Assembly (NCBI GenBank): GCA_009760855.2
Contig: WPIO01000001.1
Span: 16,155,001 to 16,219,000, forward strand
Length of the DNA stretch: 64,000 bases
DNA from: Cristatella mucedo
Taxonomy: Eukaryota > Bryozoa > Phylactolaemata > Cristatellidae
Direction: 5' to 3'
Shown: positions 52,242 through 61,014 of the stretch, piece after piece
How the letters are laid out: every line of letters starts with the position of its first letter
Position numbering within the stretch: the stretch's first letter is position 1
Translations under genes and position numbers: made by a program
The notes under the pieces: model-generated
Told to the model about the DNA's origin: nothing
Seen by the model: the letters and a program-made list of their open reading frames with translations, nothing else
Databases searched by the model: none

Positions 52242-53501
52242 TTCAAAGCTGCAGACTTCCATCGTATAGTGCGCTGTTGGTCCAATGGGGACGCTAGGAA
52301 AAACGTCACCTTATTCATTTAAAGCTGCGAAAGACTATACCAGACATCTGTAGGTTGAAGTTACCTACAGCTGCTAAAAAATTAGCAATACCAAAGGGTC
52401 AAAATGCCAATGCATCCGGCACACCAAAAGAAGGGCCACGCAGGTTTCAAAACATGCACCGAGAGCCAAAAAAGAGTTGGTGGCTTTAGTATAGTTTGAT
52501 CGTATCCACAGAGATAATGAACCTAGACTTGAGTTTCATATACAGCAAATTGTCTTTACAGCTAATTACTACCTGCAACTACTGCCTCTTATCCCCCTCG
52601 GAGATGTTGTCACATAGTCGTACCAAACTATACTGGTTGCAGTAGCACAGACTAAGGTTTAGCACACGGCCAGGACCCTGGGAATTCGCGCGTTCACTAC
52701 CCCTCCCCTAGCAGCTGGAAGTCAGAGGTTGCATCGCACCCAGCGACGTTCAGTCGGAGAGGAAAATCCGACTGCTACGCAGCGCTCCTAAGATTTAATG
52801 TGATGTACGCCAACCAGGCAGCTCGCAGCAAATAGAAATATGCAGTACCTGGTCATTTCCAACGTCAAATATGAGTACACATCCATCGCCTCCTGCAGCC
52901 ACCAGGACGTTCTCGTTCGTATCGCTCCAGCACAAATCGAACAGGCAATCATTCCACAGCCACTGTTTAACCACTGGGGCCCCGTGTGCACCGAGGTAAG
53001 CAACGAACAACGTTCCTGATCCTAAAATTTGACGACGTACTTAAGTTTATGCTCTATGTGATCCATGTATGTACACGGCAACGCCACTTCCTAAATTTGT
53101 AGGGTGCAACCGCCCCAGTGACTAATGTTGAAAGCTGCATCGAACTGTGGAGCAAACGACTTCGTTAACTCAGACTGGGCCCGCAATGACATCTTTCTGC
53201 GATTCATAGCAAATTGCACACAAGTTATGAGCATTAAATGAACAGGCAAAGGGAAGGCAAAGAAATTACTTCGCCGGCCTCATTGTGCACAGTCTAGGGT
53301 AATCGCAATCTCGTGTCCTCGTTGACAAAAAAAATACAGGAAGAGAAGTAACGTGGGTGAACAAACGAACGATGCGGTTTCTATACCAGCAATTCCATAG
53401 TACTGCCCGGTGGCGCATGCTAGTAACTTTGGTTTAAAAGGCGAGAACTGGACTGAGTGACCGTGTCGCTGTGGGGTACGAAGCGTCAACGGATAATTCA
53501 T
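37449..53501 (-). CDS. PEX7: PEX7, peroxisomal PTS2 import receptor (nine exons)
   Basis: Cytosolic WD40 beta-propeller that binds proteins carrying the N-terminal PTS2 signal and, with PEX5/PEX13/PEX14, delivers them to the peroxisome (family knowledge). I rebuilt the coding sequence from minus-strand exons 53387-53501, 52849-53021, 49803-49919, 46915-47029, 43950-44062, 42573-42692, 40437-40492, 39721-39820 and 37449-37508. Together they give 969 nt, or 322 aa plus TGA. All phases agree. Each exon matches successive PEX7 segments as I know them: the N-terminal [16 protein letters not shown] and YYGIAG, the blade ends [30 protein letters not shown] and [12 protein letters not shown], then [10 protein letters not shown] and the C-terminal VADCSWDES. 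The start is the first ATG after an in-frame TAA. Introns 1-8 begin GTATAG, GTACTG, GTAAGT, GTGAGT, GTGAGT, GCAAGC, GTGAGC and GTATGG. Introns range from 365 to about 2930 bp and hold LINEs, SINEs and microsatellites. The identification rests on recalled family sequence, not on a search. Confidence 0.96.
37885..38032 (-). mobile_element. SINE2 copy in PEX7 intron 8
   Basis: Minus-strand A box TAGCCCAGGGGTAAGGC and B box GGATTCGAGCC, then AGTAGGCAATCCTGC and GTGGTGATAGC as in the other SINE2 copies. Confidence 0.85.
38573..38775 (-). mobile_element. LINE-A 3' end fragment in PEX7 intron 8
   Basis: (TAA)n, CCTCAGAGAACTCAATTT and a diverged 3' UTR with GCACAGTGTCAGCAC. Confidence 0.8.
38915..39002 (+). 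mobile_element. SINE1 3' part in PEX7 intron 8
   Basis: GGCTCGAGCCC, GGCATATGTGAAGTGCCTGA, the hairpin tail and GCGCTACACAAATGAATTAG. Confidence 0.8.
39721..39820 (-). CDS. PEX7: PEX7 coding exon 8
   Basis: Acceptor TTTTTTAG|CCTATGG, donor GGACAG|GTATGG. Completes the split Arg, then [15 protein letters not shown] and [18 protein letters not shown], which matches the HHTEFTCGLDFS segment of the family. Confidence 0.95.
40135..40277 (-). mobile_element. SINE2 copy in PEX7 intron 7
   Basis: Minus-strand A box TGTAGCTCAGGGGTCAGG and B box GAGTTCACATCC, with the shared SINE2 body. Confidence 0.82.
40437..40492 (-). CDS. PEX7: PEX7 coding exon 7
   Basis: Short 56-nt exon. Acceptor TTTATTGTAG|TTTTCACC, donor ACACG|GTGAGC. 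Codes [19 protein letters not shown] (last codon split 2+1), equivalent to FSPFHASVLASCSYDFTVR in vertebrate PEX7. It overlaps a plus-strand ORF of 79 codons that is a shadow. Confidence 0.95.
40599..40688. repeat. (CA)n microsatellite in PEX7 intron 6
   Basis: About 90 bp of perfect CA repeat, followed by AAACAATAAACAAC repeats that lead into a LINE-A fragment. Confidence 0.98.
40725..40772 (-). mobile_element. Short internal LINE-A 3' UTR fragment
   Basis: ATAACATGGTTAGGGGTGAC and ATGCACAGGGTCAGCATGCA are identical to the middle of the LINE-A 3' UTR. Neither family end is present. Confidence 0.8.
41790..41912 (-). mobile_element. SINE1 copy in PEX7 intron 6
   Basis: Minus-strand head with A-box-like GGTATGGTCTTGGGTTAAG, B-box region GTGGGTTGGTGCCC, and a diverged tail ending in TTGTATACAAATTAA. 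Confidence 0.7.
42573..42692 (-). CDS. PEX7: PEX7 coding exon 6 (followed by GC donor)
   Basis: Acceptor CACTCCAG|TACGTT, phase 0, residues 212-251: [18 protein letters not shown] through [10 protein letters not shown]. The next exon begins FSPF, so the exon must end at CTAAAG. The following bases are GCAAGC, a GC donor rather than GT. The acceptor's pyrimidine tract is the minus-strand face of the (GA)n microsatellite at 42697-42742. Confidence 0.94.
42697..42742. repeat. (GA)n microsatellite at the PEX7 exon 6 acceptor
   Basis: On the coding (minus) strand this is (CT)n ending four bases before the CAG acceptor, and it supplies the polypyrimidine tract. Confidence 0.95.
43108..43556. repeat. 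Long GA-rich compound microsatellite in PEX7 intron 5
   Basis: About 450 bp of interrupted GA/GGA repeat with a perfect (GA)n core (43396-43460) and an embedded (TA)n (43504-43528). Long Ser-Leu or Arg-Glu ORFs here are artefacts. Confidence 0.97.
43950..44062 (-). CDS. PEX7: PEX7 coding exon 5
   Basis: Acceptor TTTGTGCAG|GCGACG, donor GACGAG|GTGAGT. Reads [20 protein letters not shown], then [17 protein letters not shown], matching the PEX7 fourth-blade region. Confidence 0.96.
44288..46710 (-). mobile_element. LINE-B copy in PEX7 intron 4
   Basis: Minus-strand pieces in order: [13 protein letters not shown] (46490-46708), [18 protein letters not shown] (about 45860), [18 protein letters not shown] (about 45380) and the 3' UTR GCGTGAGATAAAGTCAG (about 44330). 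About 2.4 kb, 5'-truncated, with many stops and frameshifts. Same orientation as PEX7. Confidence 0.85.
46915..47029 (-). CDS. PEX7: PEX7 coding exon 4
   Basis: Acceptor TTTTGTAG|TGGGAT supplies the WD that completes the blade begun in exon 3. Donor GCTG|GTGAGT, phase 1. Contains [18 protein letters not shown], equivalent to the HESIIYSTIWSP segment of vertebrate PEX7. The CSSVAAAV stretch is a small local peculiarity. Confidence 0.95.
47478..48268 (-). mobile_element. LINE-A copy in PEX7 intron 3
   Basis: (TAA)n tail, hairpin, full 3' UTR, then coding pieces [17 protein letters not shown] and [20 protein letters not shown] on the minus strand. 5'-truncated. Confidence 0.9.
48590..49297 (+). 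mobile_element. LINE-A-related copy in PEX7 intron 3, opposite orientation
   Basis: Plus-strand [39 protein letters not shown], a decayed C-terminus and a tail ending ATCATTATTATTATTA. More diverged than the neighbour at 47478. Confidence 0.8.
49418..49443. repeat. (TAA)n microsatellite
   Basis: About 26 bp, next to a decayed tail-like sequence (CAACCTTTGAGAAACAAATC) that may be a LINE-A relic. Confidence 0.9.
49572..49722 (+). mobile_element. SINE1 copy, the most complete
   Basis: tRNA-like A-box region GCTGGTTTAGTCCAGCAG, B-box region GTGGGCTCGAGCCCC, GGCATATGTGAAGCGCCTGA, a hairpin tail with AGAGA/TCTCT inner stem and AGCGCC/GGCGCT outer stem, then GCGCTATACAAATGAATTAT. Lies in PEX7 intron 2, 81 bp from exon 3. 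Confidence 0.9.
49803..49919 (-). CDS. PEX7: PEX7 coding exon 3
   Basis: Acceptor CATGCAG|GGTCCT, donor AAAATT|GTAAGT. Phase 0 at both ends, residues 97-135. Contains [12 protein letters not shown] and the blade end [11 protein letters not shown], with the WD pair at residues 129-130. Confidence 0.96.
49930..51780. other. PEX7 intron 2, no further recognised element
   Basis: Intronic DNA with unsupported short ORFs and a 23-bp GA repeat at 51526-51548. Confidence 0.6.
51808..52240. repeat. Long (CA)n-rich microsatellite in PEX7 intron 2
   Basis: About 430 bp of CA-rich repeat with ACGC/ATAC/AGAC variants and perfect (CA)n cores at 52000-52040 and 52180-52240. The Cys-Val and Thr-His ORFs here are artefacts. 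Confidence 0.97.
52849..53021 (-). CDS. PEX7: PEX7 coding exon 2
   Basis: Acceptor TTTTAG|GATCAGG, donor GACCAG|GTACTG. Codes residues 39-96, from [10 protein letters not shown] through the first blade end, [12 protein letters not shown]. Reads [20 protein letters not shown], the expected second segment of PEX7. Confidence 0.95.
53387..53501 (-). CDS. PEX7: PEX7 coding exon 1
   Basis: Residues 1-38 plus one base of codon 39. It starts [16 protein letters not shown] and ends at YYGIA. The in-frame codon 11 codons upstream of the ATG is TAA, which fixes the start. The donor is GCTG|GTATAG. No TATA box is evident just upstream. Confidence 0.95.
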
Positions 53502-53809
53502 CTTCCGATACAAAAGCTTCGTCGGCAGACATTAGCCGCGGATATGTCTGGCGCACGTCTGTTTGGAGCGCCTTTATTTCTCTGGCCTCAGCGACAACGA
53601 AAATCAGGAGGCAGCACTGGAAAACAATCCACGCCCAGAAGCGGAAACGGAACACTGCCTGTGCCGTGTTTGTTACCTCACGGTCAGAAGATCTCGGCAC
53701 CACCATTCTAGCTCATCTGTGGTCGTTTTAGATCAGCTCGTAGTCCCCCCACCCAGTTGACTGCTGATTTTTTTAAATTGTTGGCATCCTTTCAAAAATG
53801 AAAATATTG

Positions 53810-54240
53810 TTTTCACATGTGTGTAACTGTTTCGGGCAGTATCGGTCGCACGGCAAACCTTAAATCCTTTGGAGACCGTACATTTAGTTCATATGCTCCC
53901 AAAGCCTGGAACTCCCTCCCGACCTGCGTCAGAACATCCCCTGACCTGATCACATTTAAAAGGAACCTAAAAACACACCTATTTAGGACAGCATTTAGTG
54001 GGTCCCTGTGATTCGTCCTTGATGAGCTTATGCGTGCTGACACTGTGCATGCTGCCACTAACCACATTTGCATGCTGATTCTGTGCATGTCACCCCTAAC
54101 CATATTATTCATTTCGTTTGTTTTTCAAGCATGATTTTACTTACCATTCAATTGCATTTCACTTTACAGCAAATGTAAAGCGCCTATAGAGAGACTAAGT
54201 TCTCTGAGGGCGCTTTGTCAGGTGAATTATTATTATTATT
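53810..54240 (+). mobile_element. LINE-A 3' end, well preserved
   Basis: Plus-strand ORF end [18 protein letters not shown] to FRTAFSGSL and TGA, then the complete 3' UTR, hairpin tail AAGCGCC...GGGCGCTT and (ATT)n. Sits about 310 bp upstream of the PEX7 start codon, pointing away from the gene. The best reference copy of the LINE-A 3' end in the window. Confidence 0.92.
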
Positions 54241-54244
54241 TGTA

Positions 54245-56150
54245 TTAAACCATCAGCGACGGGTACAAGACTTGAGTTTAGTGATTGATACTGGTCGAAT
54301 GAGAACCTACGATGACTGACTCCAAAGATGACAAACGAATTGCTCGAGCAGCCTGAGATATCATGTCAAAAACGCTCCGTGGCAGCTATCTGCCCTAAAA
54401 GGCCTTAGCAACAAGCACGGCGCTTGTAGCGGTGCAAGTCCTGTCCGACGCGTGACAAATTCCGGCGACGCGGGCGCCACGAAGCACGGGCTAGCGAGTC
54501 GCAGTTGCAGCATCAATACGCGCAGGTAGAACGACTGTAGCTGAGTATGACAGTAATAAAGACCACCTTTACTATAATAGAACACGTCCTTATCCTTAGG
54601 GCAGAGCAGTCTATTCAACGGCCAAAAAGGGCGACATGTATCCAGCCTCAGCCTCAGAGTAAAACAGTTCTTCAAAGCCCTATGTACAATTGACTGACTA
54701 TTACACGAGTTGAGCTTCATATACCGTCGCATAGCCCTAGATTGTGACTTAACCGGCACCTGCTTATTATAATTTAGGAGTCGTAAATCATATAAAGGCA
54801 GTCATTTTCCAGCACGTGTAATAATTAGGACTGTTCCGAAGCGTTGATTTTCACCCATCGGCCGAATACAAATAATTGACCAAATATTTGGTCGAGTACT
54901 AATAGGGTGAAGAATAGGTCTACCAAAAACATTCAAAATTTGGAATGAAGCACAAGTATTATCTCTGTAAATTCCATACATAGACTAAAAGTAAACAGGT
55001 AATGTGCATGTAATATTTGCATCCTTCACCAGCGAAATTAACCTTACACGTCTATTCCTAACGTAGCTAGGGCTATCAGTCCTATTGTTAATCCACTAGT
55101 TGTTTTAGCTATTCCGTAGTCCATCACAATTACTGATATCACCGCCATATTCGTGAATTCGTAATAGATTTATAGGAATACGAGGGCGGTACAACAATGA
55201 TGAATGTCAAATATAGAATATAATTTTCTAATTCGCATTTAGAGCGATGACATGTTTTCTCCTAGTGGAAACTGATCACTTAAATGCTGGAACTTCAGAT
55301 GATTACGAAGAAAGGGTGGGCACTACATTCCTGTAACTTTCGCTGTCACCCGAAGGGATGACTGGTGTTTCGGGTGCTCCCACTTGGAAGTACGGCTTGC
55401 CATATTAGAAAGTGACCAGAGTGAGCCTGACAACCGGAAGTCGGGTTGCGCCTACCTTTGGGAAGCGATAGTCATGCATAAATAGAATATGCCCGGATTC
55501 TTAACGGAGGGTAGCTTACTATAAAGTTAATACAAACTCTAAGCTTGGCGGTCAGTGGCGTGTGCTCAGATCAGCAAAAATTTAGGCTAGGCTCCTTCGG
55601 CAAAGTTGAAGTCTTACTTTTTTTTAGGATGCAAGCTGGCATATTGTGTTAATGAAATAGTTACTCCGGTCCGCTCGCACCGTATTAGCCGTATACGCTA
55701 AAATGGAAGTCACCTGACCACTTTTCGTATTTGGTCCTACCGCTACTATTCGGCCGAATACAGGATAACTGTTTGGCACACTATTCGGTCCCGAAGTGAA
55801 TACGAAGCGAAAGATCGGTAGAGCCTTAGTAGCAATCCAACGTTTTAATATGCAGCCGATATGTAGCCGATGGCACTCACAATCAATACTACTCATACCT
55901 GAAACATCAATCGAGCCTGCGCGAGATCATTGGGTCAATCGCCCTGCTATCCTTTGCCTAGTATAAGATATAAGATATTAACAGGCTAACGGAACAGGTA
56001 TAAACGTGAAGCCTAAAATTGCGACACACAAGATTCTTAATTCTCACGATGTAAGAACCATGAATGAACCCTGTTGGAAGAAACAGTGCGCAGGATCGAT
56101 TACGGCGGGCCTCGTTTCACTACGTTGATCCTGCTCGTTATTCCTTGACC
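54245..56150. other. Unassigned DNA
   Basis: No gene recognised. A 132-codon minus-strand ORF (54361-54759) has no motif. Palindromic GGCCGAATA-type motifs near 54860 and 55750 may mark an old DNA transposon, but ends could not be defined. Confidence 0.4.
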
Positions 56151-56154
56151 GTAA

Positions 56155-59036
56155 ATTCCATTTGAGCTGCTTGAGTGATATTAGCTGCGTGACTGCCTTT
56201 CAGAAACCTTCAAGAGCTGACAAGGTTGGTGGCGTGGTTGCAATTGTTGTTCGCGAATCGTTTGGCTATCAAATGTGCAGTTTCTCGCATGGGCCATCGT
56301 TTGAATCGGTTGCAATCAGGTCTTCATCAAAGACAATGCCTCTCACTGTTGAGGTATACCAGCCTCCTTCTGGCTGTCTAAACTTGTTTATACAGGTGTT
56401 TTCAGAGTTCCTCGCTAAAATATTTGTGTGTGACAGGCCGTTACTAATAGACTTCAATATTCACGTTGACAACCCTAGCAACAACCAGGTCCGCTCATTT
56501 ATTGACTATCTGGAGAATTTTGGTTTGGCCTAACACGTTAATCATAGCACCCACGTCGGTGGCCACATTCTAGATCTCGTGATCACTAAGGATGCCCTCC
56601 CCACGGACCTTGTAGTGTGCCCAATGACCCTCTCAGATTATTGTTCGGTCTCGTTTACTGTTCCTCCTCCCTCGTACGTTCAGGGCAATGTCGAATTTGT
56701 CAAACGACGTAACTTACAAAGCATTGACATGGACAAGTTTCGGAAATCTGTTTGTGATGCAGGTCTTCTTGATCTGCATTCAGACTCGACCGGCAGCCTC
56801 GATACCCTCACTGGTGCTATGAACATAACACTAAGGAGTGCTCTTGACAAGCATGCTCCCGTTCATTCTATCCGTGTTCAAAGTCGTGGAGATCCCTTTC
56901 AATTCATAAAAAAAACTCCTAATGATGCGCCGGGTTAAGCGCAAGCTTGAACGTCGTTTTAAGAAATCGGGGTATGATGCAGATCTAGTCAATTTCAAAG
57001 ACTTCTTTCGAGTTTACATCCGAAAGCTTAAAAAAACATGGTCTTTTTTCATTCGAAAGCTGAATTCCTGCCAGTCGGACACTAAACAGATTTATAAGAC
57101 AGTAAACCATTTACTGGCCAATGTTGAGAAGTCTGACTCCTCAGATATTAAGGGCTCAGCCTAAAAGTTGTCAGCCTTCTTTACTGAAAAAATTGTGCAC
57201 ATTCGTACCTCCATTAAGCCCCTCCGACTTAAGCAATCGTGGTTCCACAACCTGTGACCTTCCTTAAAAGGTTCTCGAGGTTTCTGCATGCGATGTGGCT
57301 ACCTTAATAAGGTCTAGCAAAAAGAGCTCGTCTCCTGAAGACCCTATACCCTCATCTCTGTGGTCTTCACTAGCAGACCAACTTAGCCCTGCCATAACCA
57401 AGATTTGTAATGCTTCTTTGGGAAAAGGGGTGGTCCCCAAGTCCTACAAATTGGCAATCGTTAGACCCATTCTTAAAAAACCTGGATTAGACACAGAGGT
57501 CCTTGCAAACTATCGCCCAGTTTCCCTTATTCCTTTCTTATCAAAGATTCTTGAAAAAATTGTTGCTACGCAGCTGGTTGAACATACTGAAAATAATGGA
57601 ATGTCATAAACATTTCAATCAGGGTTCAAGAGGCAGCACTCCACTGAAACTGCTCTCCTCCGTGTTAATAATGACATTCTACGTGGCAACGACGACGGGA
57701 ATGCCACTGCCCTAGCTCTGCTAGATCTGTCTGCTGCCTTCGACACCATTGATCACGAAGTTATGCTTGAACGATTGAGAACAACGATCGGTCTGGCAGA
57801 CGAAGCACTGGAGTGGTTTAAATCATACTTGTCTGATCGTGTTTAATCAGTGTCGTGTGGGGGTCAGGTCTCACACACGAGAAGGGTCACGTGTGGAGTC
57901 CCTCAAGGGGCTGTACTTGGTTTCTTGCTGTTCTCCATTTATACAAAACCTCTGAGAAAAGTGATTAAGGCCCGTGGAATAGGATATCACTTCTATGCTG
58001 ACGATAGTCAGTTGTATTTGTCATTAAAACCGTCGGAATCTGCTGCAGCAACTGAGAAACTGAATGCTCGCCTTGCCGACATTCGATCCTGGATGTCAGA
58101 AAACTTCCTGAAATTAAATGATGATAAAACCGAACTGCTGCTCATAGGACACCCTAAGCGTGTGGCTGGATTAAAAGGCTTTGCTCTTCTAATAGGTGAT
58201 GCTATTGTGCGACCATCACCACGTGCTCGAAATGTAGGTGTCGTTTTCGACAGCTGCCTTAATTTCAAAAGCTTCATTCAGAAGATTGCTTTTACAGCTA
58301 GCCATCACATCCGATCCCTATCCAAGATTAGGAGGTGTCTCCCACAGTGGCTTGTAAAAAATTTAACTAGCTCTTTAGTTCTGTCTCGGCTTGATTATTG
58401 TAATTCCCTTTTGGCTGGGCTGCCGAAGAATGCTCCACTGCAGTGGACTTTGAGTATGGCTGCAAGGCTAGTCTTCGAGTTCCAGCGGTTTGAGCACGTG
58501 TCTCCTTTGCTAAAAGAGCTAGAATGGTTGCCGGTTGAGCAACGGATACAGACAAAGCTCTCACGCTGACCCACAAGGCCCACCACGGCTTGGCTCCTTC
58601 GTACCTAGCTGAACTGCTGCATCAGTTTTAGCCTGTTCACGCCCTCAGGTCCTGTGTGGGCAATAAATTAGCTGTCTCATTCCTCCGCTTAAAGACCGTT
58701 GGCGACAGAAGCTTTAGCTCTGCAGGACCTAGACTGTGGAACTCGCTTCCACAATTCTAACGCAACGACAACTACTCTCCTTGTGCTGACTATGGCACAT
58801 ACTTTTCAGCGGTTCTGAGCGGCTACTTCCATGCTACTCACTACCTCAACCGCTCTCCTGACTCTTCTATGCTTCCCACTTTCTCTTTGTTGCGTGAGAC
58901 GAAGTCTGTTGGCTACCGAATGCGTACCGAAAGCCGCTTAGGCTGTGAGTGCGCTATACAAAACTCTCCTGCGTAACACCCACATGGTCTTTATGACTTT
59001 GTGGAGTTACTGACGGAGATACATTACATTACATTA
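56155..59036 (+). mobile_element. LINE-B, nearly full-length ORF2 with few disruptions
   Basis: In order: AP-endonuclease C-terminal part (DRPLLIDFNIHVDNPSNN near 56440, where the family usually has GDFN; GGHILDLVITKD near 56560); a linker with FIRKLNSCQSDTKQIYK; RT blocks YKLAIVRPILKKPG and YRPVSLIPFLSKILEKIV (57450-57560), LSAAFDTIDHEVML (57728), CGVPQGAVLG (57895) and the catalytic HFYADDSQLYL (57993); thumb; and GDRSFSSAGPRLWNSLPQF before TAA. The 3' UTR ends in (ACATT)3. Disruptions: TAA at 56531, 57162, 57607 and 57844; TAG at 58629; frameshifts near 56910, 57260 and 58555. The element makes target-primed copies (family knowledge). This copy is inactive, and its 5' end with ORF1 is missing. 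Confidence 0.92.
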
Positions 59037-59039
59037 CAA

Positions 59040-60890
59040 GACCTTAGTCTACATGCGGAGAACTGCGTAATAGTTGGGCAGATATAAATACTCGGTAAGA
59101 AATTATCTAATGCATACATTTTTCGTGTTAAGCCTGCGATCTCGGAAGATTTCCGACCAGAAAATGTGTGAAGTGATCTTCCGTAGTCCGGCATCGGTAA
59201 AAAATTATAAAGCATAACTAAGCACTTTGTTACTTTTAGAAATAAAGATGAGACACGCTAAAAAAACGAGGCTATCGCCACAGCCCAAGGGGGATGAGCG
59301 ATACGGCATGCCAATGTCAAAATGCAAGATTTCTTAGCCATTTTGGCATAAAATAAAATGCAATTTCTGTCTATTTGTATCTATTTTCACAGTGTGTCGA
59401 TCGGAAAGTATTTTTTGAAAATATCAGGATAATTTCACTGCTCGGCCATAAAACCTCGACTGCACTCGAAAGCCAACTAGGCTCTTAGTGCGGTATGGAA
59501 AACTCTTCAGTAAACATCTTCTCAGTCCAGACTTATTTTTATATTTACAGACAAAAATGCATACTTGACTCCATGCTTATATAAATATATATATATATTA
59601 TATTTAAATAAATATATATATACAGCTGCATATATTACAGCTGCACCTGCATACTCTGAAAATGGCCGATGAAGCTAAGGGAAGTTGCAAACGGAACTCT
59701 CTAGGCTCTTGCATTATCTTCGCTTCACCGTTTATGCAATTAACTTCTTTAATGGTAATTTCTGCGCACAAAAGTTTAATTTGACGAATAATTGTATCAC
59801 TCCTATTTTTACAACCAGTAGATTTTTAGATCTTCTAGTCTTACAGAGATGACAAGAGACTTAATCTGATTTAGACGGTGCAGCTACGCAAGTCATCATA
59901 AATTAGCCCCAATTTAAAATAGAAACCTGCAAGCTAAGAGCGCTCCTAAAGTCTAATTGAGATCGTTTACCTACTTTGTATATGGCGCCTCACTCTAAAT
60001 CATCGTAAACGTATTTGCAGCCATTCTTTGAGTATCTCAACAGAGCAGAGTGCCCAGTATATTCGCAAAAAGGCAAACAGCTTTTCGATGACTGCCTATC
60101 AGAATTGTGCGTATATACCATCACTGTCTGAAAACAGATAAAAATTTGATTTCTGGCTTTCAAATTTAATTTTTTTTAACACTATTAAATACGAAAGCGT
60201 CTAAAAACGGCACTGTTAAGTAATTTTAGCTTTCATTAAAAAAACTCAGAAAGAGCCAAGAATAATCGTAGATGCCTTGTAAACCTGACCACTTTCGAAA
60301 TGGTTCAGAAATGGAGGAGAAAATGACTTCGCTGTGCATGACACTCATTCAACGGGATGCAGCCTAATTATGTTTAATAGTTAATCTAAGAGTTCGAGGC
60401 AGCAATCAAACAAATTAACTCTGTCGAAAGCGAGGACTTACAGGTACGCGAAGAAGGAAACGTTAATGACTGAAAAGAAATATTGCCCGTCCTCGACAAT
60501 GGAATCTCAACAAAATGACCTGGCAAGCTCTTCTCTATGAGAATGGCCCTGAGAGCTGAACGGCCTGCGAGAGTGGCTCATCTTTGAGCCCACATTCTTG
60601 TCGTTAGAGTAGAGCCGGGCATGAGCGCCTGCTCAGGACTCTCGCAGCTTTTCCAATAGTCAGAAAATCTCTACCGAAAGGAGAAGAGACCGGCCGGCAT
60701 GCTCAGGCGAGCAATCCAAGCGTCTGCGGCCCCCCCCACAGAAAATCTGAGCAGCTGGTCAAGGTCAAGCTACGGGCTTTGATTTACGGCCGGTAATCGG
60801 TCCGATTTCCACGAATGATCAGCCGCCACGTCTTACAGAGAAGCTGTTTCGGGCTGAATGTTTTTAGCACGACAAACTGATTTGTTCTTT
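59040..60890. other. AT-rich intergenic DNA
   Basis: Contains a TA-rich stretch at 59579-59625 and no supported gene. Confidence 0.55.
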
Positions 60891-60895
60891 TTTTA

Positions 60896-61012
60896 ATGAT
60901 AATAATGATAATACATTTGATACAGCACCCGCAGAGAACTCAATCTCTTTAATTACGTGGTTAGAGGTGACATGCACAAGGTCATCATGCCAGTATAGTT
61001 AGTGGCAGCCTT
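60896..61012 (-). mobile_element. LINE-A 3' end fragment
   Basis: GATAATAATGATAATAC tail, CAGAGAACTCAATCTC, an internal deletion, then GTGGTTAGAGGTGACATGCA. Confidence 0.8.
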
Positions 61013-61014
61013 AA

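Noticed and set aside
51706-52297. Several long ORFs of alternating Cys-Val or Thr-His
   Set aside because: They are translations of the CA-rich microsatellite in PEX7 intron 2.
53434-53706. Alternative 90-codon ORF overlapping PEX7 exon 1 in another frame
   Set aside because: Only the frame beginning MNYPLTLRT matches PEX7, and the overlapping ORF shows no family resemblance.
56531-58631. Nuclear code with TAA/TAG read as Gln
   Set aside because: PEX7 uses ordinary CAA/CAG for Gln and needs no reassigned codon. LINE-B ORFs end at TAA where expected, and other relics have stops at non-Gln sites. Mutation is the simpler explanation.
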